The notes beneath the pieces were generated by a model. The model made no database searches, was not told the DNA's origin, and saw only the letters and a program-made list of their open reading frames with translations. From NCBI GenBank assembly GCA_033791445.1, contig JASJGS010000198.1:1-64000 (forward strand): 64,000 nucleotides of DNA, given 5' to 3'. Positions 26,766 to 36,331 of this stretch are shown piece by piece. This DNA is from JANTGF01 sp033791445. GTDB lineage: Bacteria > Bacteroidota > Bacteroidia > Bacteroidales > VadinHA17. Every line of letters begins with the position of its first letter. Positions within the stretch are counted from its first letter, which is position 1. Made by a program: the position numbers and the translations under genes.

Positions 26766-28760
26766 ATGAGCAAATACAGAAACTTAAGTCAGGAAGAAAT
26801 TACTCAACTTGAAAAGCAAAATTGCTATGCTGAAAATTGGTCCAATGTTGAGGTTGTAGACGGCTTTAATCCAGGGAGAATTCGATCCGTAAATTTTTCA
26901 GGGAATATCAAATTGGGAAAATTCGAAAATGAATTCGTCTTCCCTAATATTAAGAAACCTTCTGGGGTATTTTATGCAAACCTGCATAATTGTGTGGTAG
27001 GTAACAATACATATATTGCTCATATTCGGAATAACCTGGCTAATTATCAGATAGGTGAAAATGTGTTCATTGAAAATGTTGATGTAATTGAGGTCGAAGG
27101 GAAAACCTCCTTTGGAAATGGGATCGAGATTAACGTATTAGATGAAACTGGAGGGAGAAAGGTGCCTATTTACAATGAAATGTCATCTCATCTGGCCTAT
27201 ATACTAGCCATGTATCGGCACCGTCCTAAAATGGTTGATGCCGTTAATAAAATGATTACTGACTATTCTGAGAAAATAAGTTCAACTGAAGGTATTATTC
27301 AGGATAATGCAAGAATTTTAAATTCACGTATTATCAGGAATGTTCATATTGGAGATAGTTGTGTTATTGAAGGTGCGGAACAACTAATTAATGGTAGTTT
27401 AAATAGCTCTTCAGCTGATCCAATTTATATAGGATCAGGTGTAATTATGAGAGATTTCATTTTGTCCTCTGGGTCTCATATTTCTGACTCTGCAATTGTT
27501 GAACATTGCTTTATTGGTCAATCTTGCCAGCTTGGTAAAGATTATTCTGCTGAGCATTCATTGTTTTTTTCGAATTGTGTTGGGTTTCATGGGGAAGCCT
27601 GTTCTATTTTTGCCGGTCCATATACAGTAACACATCATAAGTCAACCCTGCTGATTGCAGGAATGTTTTCCTTTTTAAATGCAGGAAGTGGGTCCAATCA
27701 GAGCAATCATATGTATAAGTTGGGCCCTATTCATCAGGGAATTATTGAGCGAGGATCAAAGACAACCAGCGATTCATACCTTTTATGGCCTGCAAAAGTA
27801 GGTCCTTTTTCCCTTGTCATGGGAAGGCATTATAAGAATTCTGATACTTCAGAATTGCCTTTTTCATATTTGATCGAAAAAAATGATGAAAGTATTCTTG
27901 CACCTGGCGTTAATTTGCGAAGTGTTGGAACCATCAGAGATGCACAAAAATGGCCTAAGAGAGACAAGAGAAAAGATCCAAAGAAATTAGATCATATAAA
28001 CTTTAAACTATTGAGCCCGTTTACAATTCAGAAAATGATCGGGGGGAGAAATCTCTTGTTAAAGCTTCAGAAATATTCTGGGGAGAAATCAGAATTCTAT
28101 ACCTATGAAAATGTAAAGATTCAACGTTCTTCTTTAGAGCGCGGAATCATCATGTATAACTTGGGAATATATAAGTTTTTGGGTAATACTTTAATGAAAA
28201 GATTGGAAGGGATTGATTTTAAGGCTGACGGAGAAATCCGAGACCGTTTGAAACCAGATACGGATATCGGAACCGGGAAGTGGATAGATCTTGCTGGACT
28301 TTTTACACCCATGTCAGTTGTTGACGACCTTATGCAAAGAATTGAAGAAGAGGAGGTTAATTCCCTGGATGAAATCAAGCAAGCTTTTGAAAAAATGCAT
28401 AAAAATTATGCAATGTATGAATGGACCTGGGCAATAGATATGTTGCTTAAAGAAGCAGGTAAAAATATTACTAGTATTTGGGCAAAAGATGTAATCTTTC
28501 TGACAGAAGAGTGGAAAAAAAGTGTGGTTGAGTTGGATAAAATGCTTTATAATGATGCAAAGAAAGAATTTACACTTATTTCTCAAACCGGTTTTGGCAT
28601 TGATGGGGATAAAAGTACCCAGATTCTAGACTTTGAACATGTTAGAGGAGAATTTGAAAAAAATCCTCAGGTTTCTGATATTAAAAATCACATAGAAAAG
28701 AAAACGGCCCTTGGAGATGATTTGATAAAGAGAATGGAAAAAATATTAAATGGAGATTAG
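26766..28760 (+). CDS. DUF4954-family left-handed beta-helix protein
   Basis: 664 aa. The N-terminal half shows repeated hexapeptide-like turns (VVGNNTYIAHI, IGENVFIENV, IGDSCVIEGA, IGSGVIMRDF, IGQSCQLGKD), as in left-handed beta-helix acyltransferases and sugar nucleotidyltransferases. A conserved His-rich patch (TVTHHKSTLL near 289 and SNQSNHMYKLGPIHQG near 312) could be catalytic or metal-binding. The C-terminal 200 residues look helical (LDKMLYNDAKKEF). It matches DUF4954, which I know from Bacteroidota and spirochaetes with no assigned role. It is cotranscribed with glmS (17 bp), which suggests an amino-sugar substrate; that is inference. Confidence 0.82.
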   Translation: MSKYRNLSQEEITQLEKQNCYAENWSNVEVVDGFNPGRIRSVNFSGNIKLGKFENEFVFPNIKKPSGVFYANLHNCVVGNNTYIAHIRNNLANYQIGENVFIENVDVIEVEGKTSFGNGIEINVLDETGGRKVPIYNEMSSHLAYILAMYRHRPKMVDAVNKMITDYSEKISSTEGIIQDNARILNSRIIRNVHIGDSCVIEGAEQLINGSLNSSSADPIYIGSGVIMRDFILSSGSHISDSAIVEHCFIGQSCQLGKDYSAEHSLFFSNCVGFHGEACSIFAGPYTVTHHKSTLLIAGMFSFLNAGSGSNQSNHMYKLGPIHQGIIERGSKTTSDSYLLWPAKVGPFSLVMGRHYKNSDTSELPFSYLIEKNDESILAPGVNLRSVGTIRDAQKWPKRDKRKDPKKLDHINFKLLSPFTIQKMIGGRNLLLKLQKYSGEKSEFYTYENVKIQRSSLERGIIMYNLGIYKFLGNTLMKRLEGIDFKADGEIRDRLKPDTDIGTGKWIDLAGLFTPMSVVDDLMQRIEEEEVNSLDEIKQAFEKMHKNYAMYEWTWAIDMLLKEAGKNITSIWAKDVIFLTEEWKKSVVELDKMLYNDAKKEFTLISQTGFGIDGDKSTQILDFEHVRGEFEKNPQVSDIKNHIEKKTALGDDLIKRMEKILNGD

Positions 28761-28773
28761 GCACGAAAGCGAT

Positions 28774-29835
28774 TTATCTTTCTATATATTGTTCATCATA
28801 ATACTTTTCATAATCACCTGAAATTACATTTTCTAACCATTTAGTATTTTCGAGATACCACAAAACAGTTTTTTCCAGGCCTTCTTCAAAGGTCAGAGAG
28901 GGCTCCCATCCAAGATTTTCAGAAATTTTTGTAGAATCTATTGCATACCTGAGATCATGTCCTGCACGATCTTTTACAAAAGTGATAAGACTTTCTGAAG
29001 TCCCTGTCTTTCTTTTTAATCTTTGATCCATAATTTCACACAATTGAATTATCAGATCGATATTTTTCCACTCATTATTTCCACCAACATTATAGGTTTC
29101 TCCTGATATCCCATTATGGAATATTTTATCAATAGCAGAAGCGTGATCTTCGACAAAAACCCAGTCTCTGACATTTTCACCCTTTCCATATACCGGAATT
29201 TGTTTCATGTTCAAAATATTATTTATAGCCAGCGGGATGAGCTTTTCGGGAAACTGATTTGGGCCATAATTATTTGAACAATTTGAAATGACTATGGGTA
29301 AACCATAGGTATGATAGAATGATCTAACAAGATGATCTGAACTTGCTTTAGATGCAGAATATGGACTTCTGGGGCTGTAAGCCGTTTCTTCAGTAAACAA
29401 TCCAGTATCCTCGAGTGAACCATAAACTTCATCAGTTGATACATGATAGAATAAAGAAAATCCATTATTTTTCTTCAATTGCTCCTGTGCAGAAAAAAGT
29501 AAGTTGGCCGTTCCAACTATATTGGTATTGATAAATTCAAGTGGATTTGAAATTGACCTATCGACATGGGACTCAGCTGCTAGATGAATAACATCTGTAA
29601 ATTGGTGTTTCTCAAAAAGCTGCTTAATAAATACCTGGTCAACAATATCACCTTTAATGAATGTATAGTTCGAAAAATCTTGAATATCAATCAGATTTTC
29701 CAGATTACCTGCATAGGTTAACTTATCTAGATTGTATATTTCACAGTCAGGGTAGTTTTTCACGAATTTGCGCACTACGTGAGAACCTATGAATCCAGCC
29801 CCTCCAGTAATTAAAATTCTTTTTTTCGTACCCAT
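28774..29835 (-). CDS. rfbB: dTDP-glucose 4,6-dehydratase
   Basis: 353 aa from Met at 29835, 14 bp after the galE stop. A longer frame from 29880 overlaps galE and is rejected. It is an extended SDR: GGAGFIG at 11-17, the catalytic Thr134-Asp135-Glu136 of STDEVYG, and Tyr159xxxLys163. Asp-Glu after the Thr distinguishes dehydratases from epimerases. It makes dTDP-4-keto-6-deoxyglucose, the branch point to rhamnose and other deoxysugars. RfbA, RfbC and RfbD are not in the window. It is the last gene of the minus-strand nucleotide-sugar cluster. Confidence 0.95.
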   Translation of the reverse strand: MGTKKRILITGGAGFIGSHVVRKFVKNYPDCEIYNLDKLTYAGNLENLIDIQDFSNYTFIKGDIVDQVFIKQLFEKHQFTDVIHLAAESHVDRSISNPLEFINTNIVGTANLLFSAQEQLKKNNGFSLFYHVSTDEVYGSLEDTGLFTEETAYSPRSPYSASKASSDHLVRSFYHTYGLPIVISNCSNNYGPNQFPEKLIPLAINNILNMKQIPVYGKGENVRDWVFVEDHASAIDKIFHNGISGETYNVGGNNEWKNIDLIIQLCEIMDQRLKRKTGTSESLITFVKDRAGHDLRYAIDSTKISENLGWEPSLTFEEGLEKTVLWYLENTKWLENVISGDYEKYYDEQYIER

Positions 29836-29849
29836 ACTTCCAAATTTTA

Positions 29850-30878
29850 CTAATTGTTGCTTCTGTAGTATTTTTCCCACTCCCAGGCCGTTTCCATTGC
29901 TTCATCAAGGCTACTCAGTGTTCTCCAACCTAGTTCGTTATTTGCCAGGCTGGTATCCGCCCAAATTTTTTCAATATCCCCTTGTCTCCTATCCAGGATA
30001 TCGTATTTAAGCTTTAATCCTGAAACTCTTTCAAAAGATTTAATCATCTCAAAAACAGAAATTCCATTTCCGGTACCCAGGTTAAAGACTTCAAAATCTT
30101 CCTTATTCCTTTTGTCAAGTAATCTTTCAATGGCAACTACATGAGCTTTTGCTAAATCAACCACATGAAGATAGTCACGAATTGCTGAACCATCAGGTGT
30201 ATCATAATCATCGCCAAATACTCGAAGAAAATTTCGAATTCCAATACCTGTTTGTGTAATATAGGGGACTAAATTTTCTGGAGTTCCCAGAGGTAATTCT
30301 CCAATCAGTGCTGATGGATGTGCCCCAATTGGATTAAAATACCTCAAAGCAATAGCCTTAATAAAAGTTGAAGCAATGGAAGTATCTTTAATAATTTCTT
30401 CAGCAATTTGTTTAGTGTTTCCATAGGGTGAGGCTGCTGGTAATATAGGAGTATCTTCTGTTACAGGAAGTTTTTTAGCTTGTCCATATACTGTACATGA
30501 AGATGAAAATACAAGGTTTGGAACGCTAAATTCTTCCATATTCTCCAGAATATTCATCAGAGAACCAAGGTTATTCTGGTAATATTTAAGTGGATTTTCT
30601 ACAGATTCTCCAACCGCTTTTGATGCAGCAAAATGAATAATGGCGCTTATATTCCTATTATTGAGAAAGAAGTCTTTTAAGCTATTTTTATCACACAGGT
30701 CAAATTCTTCAAATTCTACCTGCTTCCCTGAAATGGCCTTAATACCATCAAGTGATTCAATCCTTGAATTGGAAAGGTTGTCGATGATTATAACGTTGAA
30801 GTTTTTTTCAAGAAGTTCAACCACGGTATGCGAACCTATATAGCCGGCACCTCCAGTTACAAGTATTTTACTATTCAT
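29850..30878 (-). CDS. galE: UDP-glucose 4-epimerase
   Basis: 342 aa extended SDR. GGAGYIG at 9-15 binds NAD. Ser127 (in SSSCTVYG) and Tyr152xxxLys156 (in PYGNTKQ) are the catalytic triad. The C-terminal blocks DGSAIRDYLHVVDLA and NLGTGNGISV are GalE-specific. It interconverts UDP-Glc and UDP-Gal, and possibly the N-acetyl forms. It lies between the Wbp-type dehydrogenase (39 bp upstream) and rfbB (14 bp). Confidence 0.94.
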   Translation of the reverse strand: MNSKILVTGGAGYIGSHTVVELLEKNFNVIIIDNLSNSRIESLDGIKAISGKQVEFEEFDLCDKNSLKDFFLNNRNISAIIHFAASKAVGESVENPLKYYQNNLGSLMNILENMEEFSVPNLVFSSSCTVYGQAKKLPVTEDTPILPAASPYGNTKQIAEEIIKDTSIASTFIKAIALRYFNPIGAHPSALIGELPLGTPENLVPYITQTGIGIRNFLRVFGDDYDTPDGSAIRDYLHVVDLAKAHVVAIERLLDKRNKEDFEVFNLGTGNGISVFEMIKSFERVSGLKLKYDILDRRQGDIEKIWADTSLANNELGWRTLSSLDEAMETAWEWEKYYRSNN

Positions 30879-30917
30879 GTAATAAAGAATAATTAAAGAC
30901 CTTAAAGCTACAAATTA

Positions 30918-32207
30918 TTATAAGCTCCAATAATCTATATTTTTTATTTTCCCCCGGTAGACGCCCTTAATATCAATCAAGATGCCAGGATTATTTAATA
31001 GGCTCATAAAGTAGTCTTCATCAAGATTAAGGTATTGCTTATGGTTCACAGCCACAATTACAGCATCATAATTGTTCCCAATTTTTTCAGTTAACTGAAA
31101 ACCATATTCATCTTTTACTTCAACAGGATCAGCGTATGGATCTGTGGTATCAACATTTACGCCAAAAGATTCTAATTCATTAACAATGTCAACAACTTTT
31201 GAGTTACGTATATCACTTACATTCTCTTTAAAGGTTGTTCCCATTATGAGAACCTTGGGGTTTTTAATATTTCTGTCAGAAGCAATAATTTTCTTTACAA
31301 CCTGCTTTGCTACATAGCCTCCCATTGAGTCATTTATGAATCGGCCAGAGTTTATCATTTGAGCATGATATCCAAGTTGCCTAGCTTTATATGTAAGATA
31401 ATAAGGGTCTACTCCTATACAATGGCCTCCTACCAATCCTGGAAAAAACTTAAGGAAATTCCATTTTGTTCCAGCCGCTTCAAGGACTTCATAGGTATTG
31501 ATCCCCATTCGACTAAAAATGATAGATAACTCATTCATAAAACCAATATTAATATCACGCTGTGTATTTTCAATAATTTTTGCAGCTTCAGCAACCTTTA
31601 TTGAGCTAGCTTGATGAATACCGGCCTCTATAATCATCCTATATACTTTAGCGATATTGTCTGAAGACTCTTCATCTCCACCTGAAACAACTTTTACAAT
31701 TTTAGTTAAAGTATGTTCTTGATCCCCTGGATTAATTCTTTCGGGAGAAAATCCAACCTTAAAATCATCATTGTATTTTAATCCGGATATCTTTTCGAGT
31801 AAAGGAATACATTCCTCTTCTGTACAACCTGGATAAACGGTTGATTCATAGACCACATAATCACCTTTTTTCAACACCTTACCAACTGTTTCAGTTGCTG
31901 ATAAGAGCGGCTTTAAATCAGGCAAGTTGTTGACATCGATTGGTGTTGGTACAGCTACCACATGAAAACTTGCCTGCCTGAGATCCTCAGGTTCATATGT
32001 AAAAAGAATATCCGTATTGTCAAAAGCTTCAGATGTAAGCTCATTGCTGGGATCTTTATGATTTTTCATCATTTCAACCCTGTCAGGTTTAATATCAAAA
32101 CCCACCACGGGTACCTTTTTTGCAAACTCTAAGGCAATAGGTAAACCAACATAGCCTAGTCCAATAACAGAGATCACTTTTTTCTTATCAACAATTTCCT
32201 GGTACAT
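30918..32207 (-). CDS. wbpA: UDP-N-acetylhexosamine 6-dehydrogenase (WbpA/WbpO/TviB family)
   Basis: 429 aa UDP-sugar dehydrogenase. The NAD site is GLGYVG (16-21), with YESTVYPGCTEE near 120-131 and SPERINPGD at 154-162. The catalytic Cys263 lies in GGHCIGVDPYY. This subgroup oxidises UDP-GlcNAc or UDP-GalNAc to the uronic acid rather than UDP-Glc. With the following oxidase, acetyltransferase and aminotransferase genes it fits the first step of the Wbp pathway to UDP-2,3-diacetamido-2,3-dideoxy-glucuronic acid. WbpA and WbpO/TviB substrates cannot be separated by eye; the symbol is given on context. Confidence 0.88.
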   Translation of the reverse strand: MYQEIVDKKKVISVIGLGYVGLPIALEFAKKVPVVGFDIKPDRVEMMKNHKDPSNELTSEAFDNTDILFTYEPEDLRQASFHVVAVPTPIDVNNLPDLKPLLSATETVGKVLKKGDYVVYESTVYPGCTEEECIPLLEKISGLKYNDDFKVGFSPERINPGDQEHTLTKIVKVVSGGDEESSDNIAKVYRMIIEAGIHQASSIKVAEAAKIIENTQRDINIGFMNELSIIFSRMGINTYEVLEAAGTKWNFLKFFPGLVGGHCIGVDPYYLTYKARQLGYHAQMINSGRFINDSMGGYVAKQVVKKIIASDRNIKNPKVLIMGTTFKENVSDIRNSKVVDIVNELESFGVNVDTTDPYADPVEVKDEYGFQLTEKIGNNYDAVIVAVNHKQYLNLDEDYFMSLLNNPGILIDIKGVYRGKIKNIDYWSL

Positions 32208-32232
32208 GATTAATTATATTTAGTATTCTTGG

Positions 32233-33189
32233 TTATACAATTTTTTTTAAAAGAGGGTGATATTCTCCTTTTAGGCCAATGGGATTTTCATTTCTGATAT
32301 GATAAGCCGTGGAAACCGAGTTTTTAACTTCTTCAATACCAAAACCATTTCCATCCAATATATTCTGGTAACTTCTTGTATGAAGATCTGTGAAACCCTC
32401 ACTGAATTCAAATTCCTCTCCATCCAATTGTAGCGACCTATAAGTTCTCATTCCTTTCTCTTTTATTTTTGTAGGAATATCTTTATAGTCGACGCTAAGA
32501 AGCCATCTTACACGTGCTTTTTTAAGCTGTAAAAATCCAGCTACTTTATTATCCCTTGAAATGTGAACAATATTTTCAGAAACATCACCAAATATCCATG
32601 TTAGCATATCGAAAAAATGAACGCCAATATTAGTGGCAACTCCACCCGACTTCGATATTTCTCCTTTCCATGAAAAAAAGTACCAACTTCCCCGACTGGT
32701 TATGTAAGTAAGGTCAATATCATAAACCTTATCTTTCGGCCCATTATCTATTCTTTCTTTCAATGCAATAACGGATGGATGTAATCGAAGCTGAAGAAGA
32801 TTAAAGACTCTTTTTCCCGTTTCCTTTTCAAATTCTTGCAATGCATCTACATTCCATGGGTTTAACACCATGGGTTTTTCACAAATTGCATTGGCCTGAT
32901 GCCTGAGGGCAAAACGGATATGAGCATCATGTAAATAATTTGGGGAACAGATACTTACAAAATCAGTTTGGTTCCCTGCCCTTTTGAGTTTGTCAAGATG
33001 CCTGTCAAACCTTTCAAACTCAACAAAAAAATCAGCATCAGGAAAATACTGGTCAATTACTCCTACGCTGTCAAATACATCCAAGGCAGCAGTAAGATTA
33101 TTTTTTGTCTCTTTAATTGCTTTTAAGTGTCTGACAGCAATATAGCCAGCAACACCAATAAGAGCGAAATTATTTGAATTTTGGTTCAT
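32233..33189 (-). CDS. wbpB: Gfo/Idh/MocA oxidoreductase, WbpB/WlbA-like
   Basis: 318 aa from the second Met (MNQNSNNFALIG). The Rossmann site is GVAGYIA near 12-18, CEKPMVLNPWN is the Gfo/Idh catalytic-lysine block, and the SKSGGVATNIGVHFFDML block carries the active-site His. It matches the WbpB/WlbA family that oxidises C3 of UDP-GlcNAcA to the 3-keto intermediate, which the neighbouring aminotransferase converts. It is 26 bp upstream of the dehydrogenase gene in the same operon. Confidence 0.88.
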   Translation of the reverse strand: MNQNSNNFALIGVAGYIAVRHLKAIKETKNNLTAALDVFDSVGVIDQYFPDADFFVEFERFDRHLDKLKRAGNQTDFVSICSPNYLHDAHIRFALRHQANAICEKPMVLNPWNVDALQEFEKETGKRVFNLLQLRLHPSVIALKERIDNGPKDKVYDIDLTYITSRGSWYFFSWKGEISKSGGVATNIGVHFFDMLTWIFGDVSENIVHISRDNKVAGFLQLKKARVRWLLSVDYKDIPTKIKEKGMRTYRSLQLDGEEFEFSEGFTDLHTRSYQNILDGNGFGIEEVKNSVSTAYHIRNENPIGLKGEYHPLLKKIV

Positions 33190-33267
33190 ATAGTATTCCA
33201 AAAATTTGGGAGGTTATAAAAATAAACAAAGTACAGCTTATGGCACTGAGTATTTGGTTAATGTACG

Positions 33268-33849
33268 TTATTTGACGATTACTGTTACATTTTCACTCTT
33301 TAATAAATATTCCTCTTGACTTTCAGGGCAGATAGCTATATTATTTACGTCAAATTGGAGACGATGGCCAAAACGACTCATCCAACCTATATGTTTGGCA
33401 GGATTACCAACAACAAGTGAAAATGGTTTTACGTCTTTTGTTACTACAGCTCCTGCCCCAATAAAGGAAAACTCCCCAATATTAATTCCACAAATAATAG
33501 TAGCATTGGCACCAATGGATGCCCCTTTTGATACAAGAGTCTTTATGTATTTGTCTTTACGTATTATAGAGCTTCTTGGGTTAATAATATTTGTAAATAC
33601 CATGGAGGGGCCAAGAAATACATCATCCTCACAAATTACGCCTGTATAAATCGAAACATTGTTCTGCACTTTTACATTATCTCCTAAAATCACATCAGGA
33701 GAGATTACCACATTTTGGCCTATATTACAATTTTTACCAATATTCGAATTGCTCATAATATGACTAAAGTGCCAAATTTTTGATCCTTCACCAATCAGGC
33801 ATCCATCATCAATGACAGCAGTTTCATGTGCAAAATAACCTTTTTCCAT
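33268..33849 (-). CDS. wbpD: WbpD/WlbB-like UDP-sugar N-acetyltransferase
   Basis: 193 aa left-handed beta-helix acetyltransferase with consecutive hexapeptide turns (IGEGSKIWHFSHIM, IGKNCNIGQNVVIS, LGDNVKVQNNVSIY, IGANATIICGINIG, IGAGAVVTKDV). The start HETAVIDDGCLIGEG and the GNPAKHIGWM end are typical of the 3-N-acetyltransferases acting on UDP-GlcNAc3NA. It lies 2 bp after the aminotransferase stop, so translation is coupled. A 78-bp gap precedes wbpB. Confidence 0.88.
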   Translation of the reverse strand: MEKGYFAHETAVIDDGCLIGEGSKIWHFSHIMSNSNIGKNCNIGQNVVISPDVILGDNVKVQNNVSIYTGVICEDDVFLGPSMVFTNIINPRSSIIRKDKYIKTLVSKGASIGANATIICGINIGEFSFIGAGAVVTKDVKPFSLVVGNPAKHIGWMSRFGHRLQFDVNNIAICPESQEEYLLKSENVTVIVK

Positions 33850-33851
33850 AA

Positions 33852-34985
33852 TTATATATTATTGATAATATCAATCAGATTTCTTGCAATATAGTTTATT
33901 TGTTTATCATCGATTTCCGTATGAATGGGCAGGGAAAGAACAGACTTGCAAAGCTTATTGGTTATTTCAAAATCAGTTTCCAAATACTCTCGTCTAGCAT
34001 ATGCTTTTTGATTATGAATTGGAACAGGATAATATATCATAGAAGGGATTGCCTTTGATGCAAGTTTTTCTTGTATTAGGTTTCGGTTAGTATTATTGAT
34101 TTTTAAAGTGTATTGATGATATGTATGGTTAGACCAGGCGGCTTTAACTGGAACAGAAATACTATCATTTGATTGAAAAGCCTCATCGTATTGTTTTGCA
34201 ACTCTCTGCCTAGCCATATTATATTCATCCAAATATTTGAGTTTTACTCTCAATACTGCTGCCTGAATGGAATCAAGACGGGAATTCACTCCAACATAAT
34301 CATGATAATATCTGGTTTTCATTCCATGATTTACAATATATGTGATTTTCTCTGCAAGTTCATCGTTATTCGTGAATAGGGCTCCGCCATCTCCAAATGC
34401 ACCCAGGTTTTTTGATGGAAAAAAGGAAGTACATCCAATGTCTCCAATTGTACCGGCCTTCACCTTTTTACCATTCTTAAAAATGTAATCTGTTCCCGTT
34501 GCCTGAGCTGTGTCTTCTATTATAGCTAAGTTGTATTTTGTAGCGATACTATCGATTTCCTCAAGATTTGCACATTGGCCATATAAATGAACAGGAATAA
34601 TCGCTTTTGTTTTCTTTGTAATAGCCTGTTCAATTTTTTCAGGATCTATTGTAAAAGTATCAGGAGTGACATCAACTAATCTGGGATTAAGGCCAAGTAA
34701 AGCAATCGCTTCGACTGTTGCAACAAAAGTAAAGTCGGGTGAAATTACTTCATCACCAGGTTCCAACCCCAATGCCATCAGGGCTACCTGGAGAGCATCG
34801 GTTCCATTTCCACATGGAATAACATGCTTTACCCCTAAATATGTCTCAAGATCATGGGTAAAATCTGTAACTACAGATCCATTAATGAATGCAGTAGATT
34901 CAATAACTTTATTTATTTCAATATCAATTTCATTTTTAATTTTTTCATATTGACCTTTAAGGTCAACCATTTTTAAATTTTCCAT
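33852..34985 (-). CDS. wbpE: DegT/DnrJ/EryC1/StrS aminotransferase, WbpE/WlbC/PorR-like
   Basis: 377 aa PLP enzyme. GNGTDAL (59-65) and EDTAQATG (157-164, Asp158) form the cofactor pocket. Lys192 in FFPSKNLGAFGDGG is the Schiff-base lysine. The motif set matches the WbpE/WlbC group that transaminates the 3-keto UDP-GlcNAcA. The P. gingivalis homologue PorR is required for A-LPS and anchoring of T9SS cargo. It is the first gene of the minus-strand cluster, divergent from the HU/SPOR gene across 203 bp. A start 15 bp downstream (MVDLKGQY) is also possible. Confidence 0.9.
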   Translation of the reverse strand: MENLKMVDLKGQYEKIKNEIDIEINKVIESTAFINGSVVTDFTHDLETYLGVKHVIPCGNGTDALQVALMALGLEPGDEVISPDFTFVATVEAIALLGLNPRLVDVTPDTFTIDPEKIEQAITKKTKAIIPVHLYGQCANLEEIDSIATKYNLAIIEDTAQATGTDYIFKNGKKVKAGTIGDIGCTSFFPSKNLGAFGDGGALFTNNDELAEKITYIVNHGMKTRYYHDYVGVNSRLDSIQAAVLRVKLKYLDEYNMARQRVAKQYDEAFQSNDSISVPVKAAWSNHTYHQYTLKINNTNRNLIQEKLASKAIPSMIYYPVPIHNQKAYARREYLETDFEITNKLCKSVLSLPIHTEIDDKQINYIARNLIDIINNI

Positions 34986-35188
34986 TTATATAGATATTAC
35001 AACCTACGAAAATAACTATTTAATCTTCACTTTTTTGAATTTTTTTAGATTAAATCTTATAAGTAGTGAAACATTAATTATTTGACATTCGTTATTAAAT
35101 TAATATTAGTTTTATGTGTTTTTTAAAGGAAATTCTTTTTAATGAGCCTTGTTTTTGTATTTTTGTGTAAAATACTATTGGAATAGAA

Positions 35189-36223
35189 GTGAACATTACC
35201 GAAAATATTCAGAATTTATTATACAGGCATGATTGTATTATCCTGCCTGGTTTTGGTGGTTTTGTGGCAAACTATAAGCCTGCAAAAGTTGATTATGACC
35301 GAAGTTTCTTCTCACCTCCCTCAAAAGAAATAAGCTTTAATAGCCAACTACAGCATAATGATGGATTACTTATTAGTGATGTTTCTCGTTCAAGCGGACT
35401 TGCCTATATTGATGCAAAAAAGAATGTTGATGAATATGTTACCGAAATAAAATCAAAGCTGGAAAAAGGCAAGAAAGTAGTACTTGAGGAATTGGGTTCT
35501 TTCCATTTTGATAAGGAAAGTCTGCTTCAATTTGAGCCTGATCGGTCAAGAAATTACCTTGTTGACTCCTTTGGGTTAACTTCATTTGAATTTTCGGAGT
35601 TAGAAGAATATGATGTACGAAAGAGAATTCAAACAAAACAAGTAGCAAAAGCTAGTCCAAATACCAATAGAAGAGAAATTATTAGAAGAGTATTAATTGC
35701 TGTTCCAATTCTTGTTGCACTTGTTGTTATTCCGCTGAAAACAAATATTTTGAGTCCTAAAAAAGATTATCTTTCTATGGACCCGTTTAATCAGACTGAG
35801 CTTTCAAACACTTCAACCTCAGTAGCCAAGAATGAATTGACGGCAAAGAAAGTTGATTCAGCAAGCCTGATTCCAGAAATAAAAGAGCAGAAATCAAAAC
35901 CTGGAGACGAAGTAAAGTCAGAAGATTCTGAAGCTGAAATTTTATCTGAAGGCATAAATGAGAATTATAATACCGCTTCTAATAGTTCAGTTGTATCTCT
36001 CCAGTATTATATTATTGCCGGTAGCTTCGAAAGTGAAAAAAATGCAACTCGACTACATACTAACTTGGTAAAAGACGGTTATAGTAGTAAGGTTATGGAT
36101 GCAAGCAATGGTTTTTATCGTGTCGCACTTTCTGGATTTTCAAACTATTGGGAAGCGAAAAAAGGAATGCTTGAATTTCAAAAGAACTATCCCAACGAAG
36201 CTTATTGGATTTTGAAAGATTAA
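35189..36223 (+). CDS. HU-like (CCDC81-type) and SPOR-domain membrane protein
   Basis: 344 aa from a GTG start. Two HU-like domains of the bacterial CCDC81 type fill 1-140 (LYRHDCIILPGFGGFVANY at 11-29; KKVVLEELGSFHFD at 95-108). One transmembrane helix follows at 167-183, then a low-complexity acidic linker, and a C-terminal SPOR domain from about 270 (YYIIAGSFESEKNATRL). SPOR domains bind denuded peptidoglycan at division sites, so the C-terminus is periplasmic and the HU part cytoplasmic. The architecture recurs in Bacteroidota. A TAnnTTTG-like element (TATTTTTG, 35159-35166) lies just upstream. Confidence 0.85.
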   Translation: MNITENIQNLLYRHDCIILPGFGGFVANYKPAKVDYDRSFFSPPSKEISFNSQLQHNDGLLISDVSRSSGLAYIDAKKNVDEYVTEIKSKLEKGKKVVLEELGSFHFDKESLLQFEPDRSRNYLVDSFGLTSFEFSELEEYDVRKRIQTKQVAKASPNTNRREIIRRVLIAVPILVALVVIPLKTNILSPKKDYLSMDPFNQTELSNTSTSVAKNELTAKKVDSASLIPEIKEQKSKPGDEVKSEDSEAEILSEGINENYNTASNSSVVSLQYYIIAGSFESEKNATRLHTNLVKDGYSSKVMDASNGFYRVALSGFSNYWEAKKGMLEFQKNYPNEAYWILKD

Positions 36224-36331
36224 ATACCTTTCTCCCTGATTAAGAAGATATTAAATAAATATCCTAATTCCCTCTTATATTCTGAATAACCTGTAATTTA
36301 ATCTCCTGTCTTTAATTACAATAATTACTTT

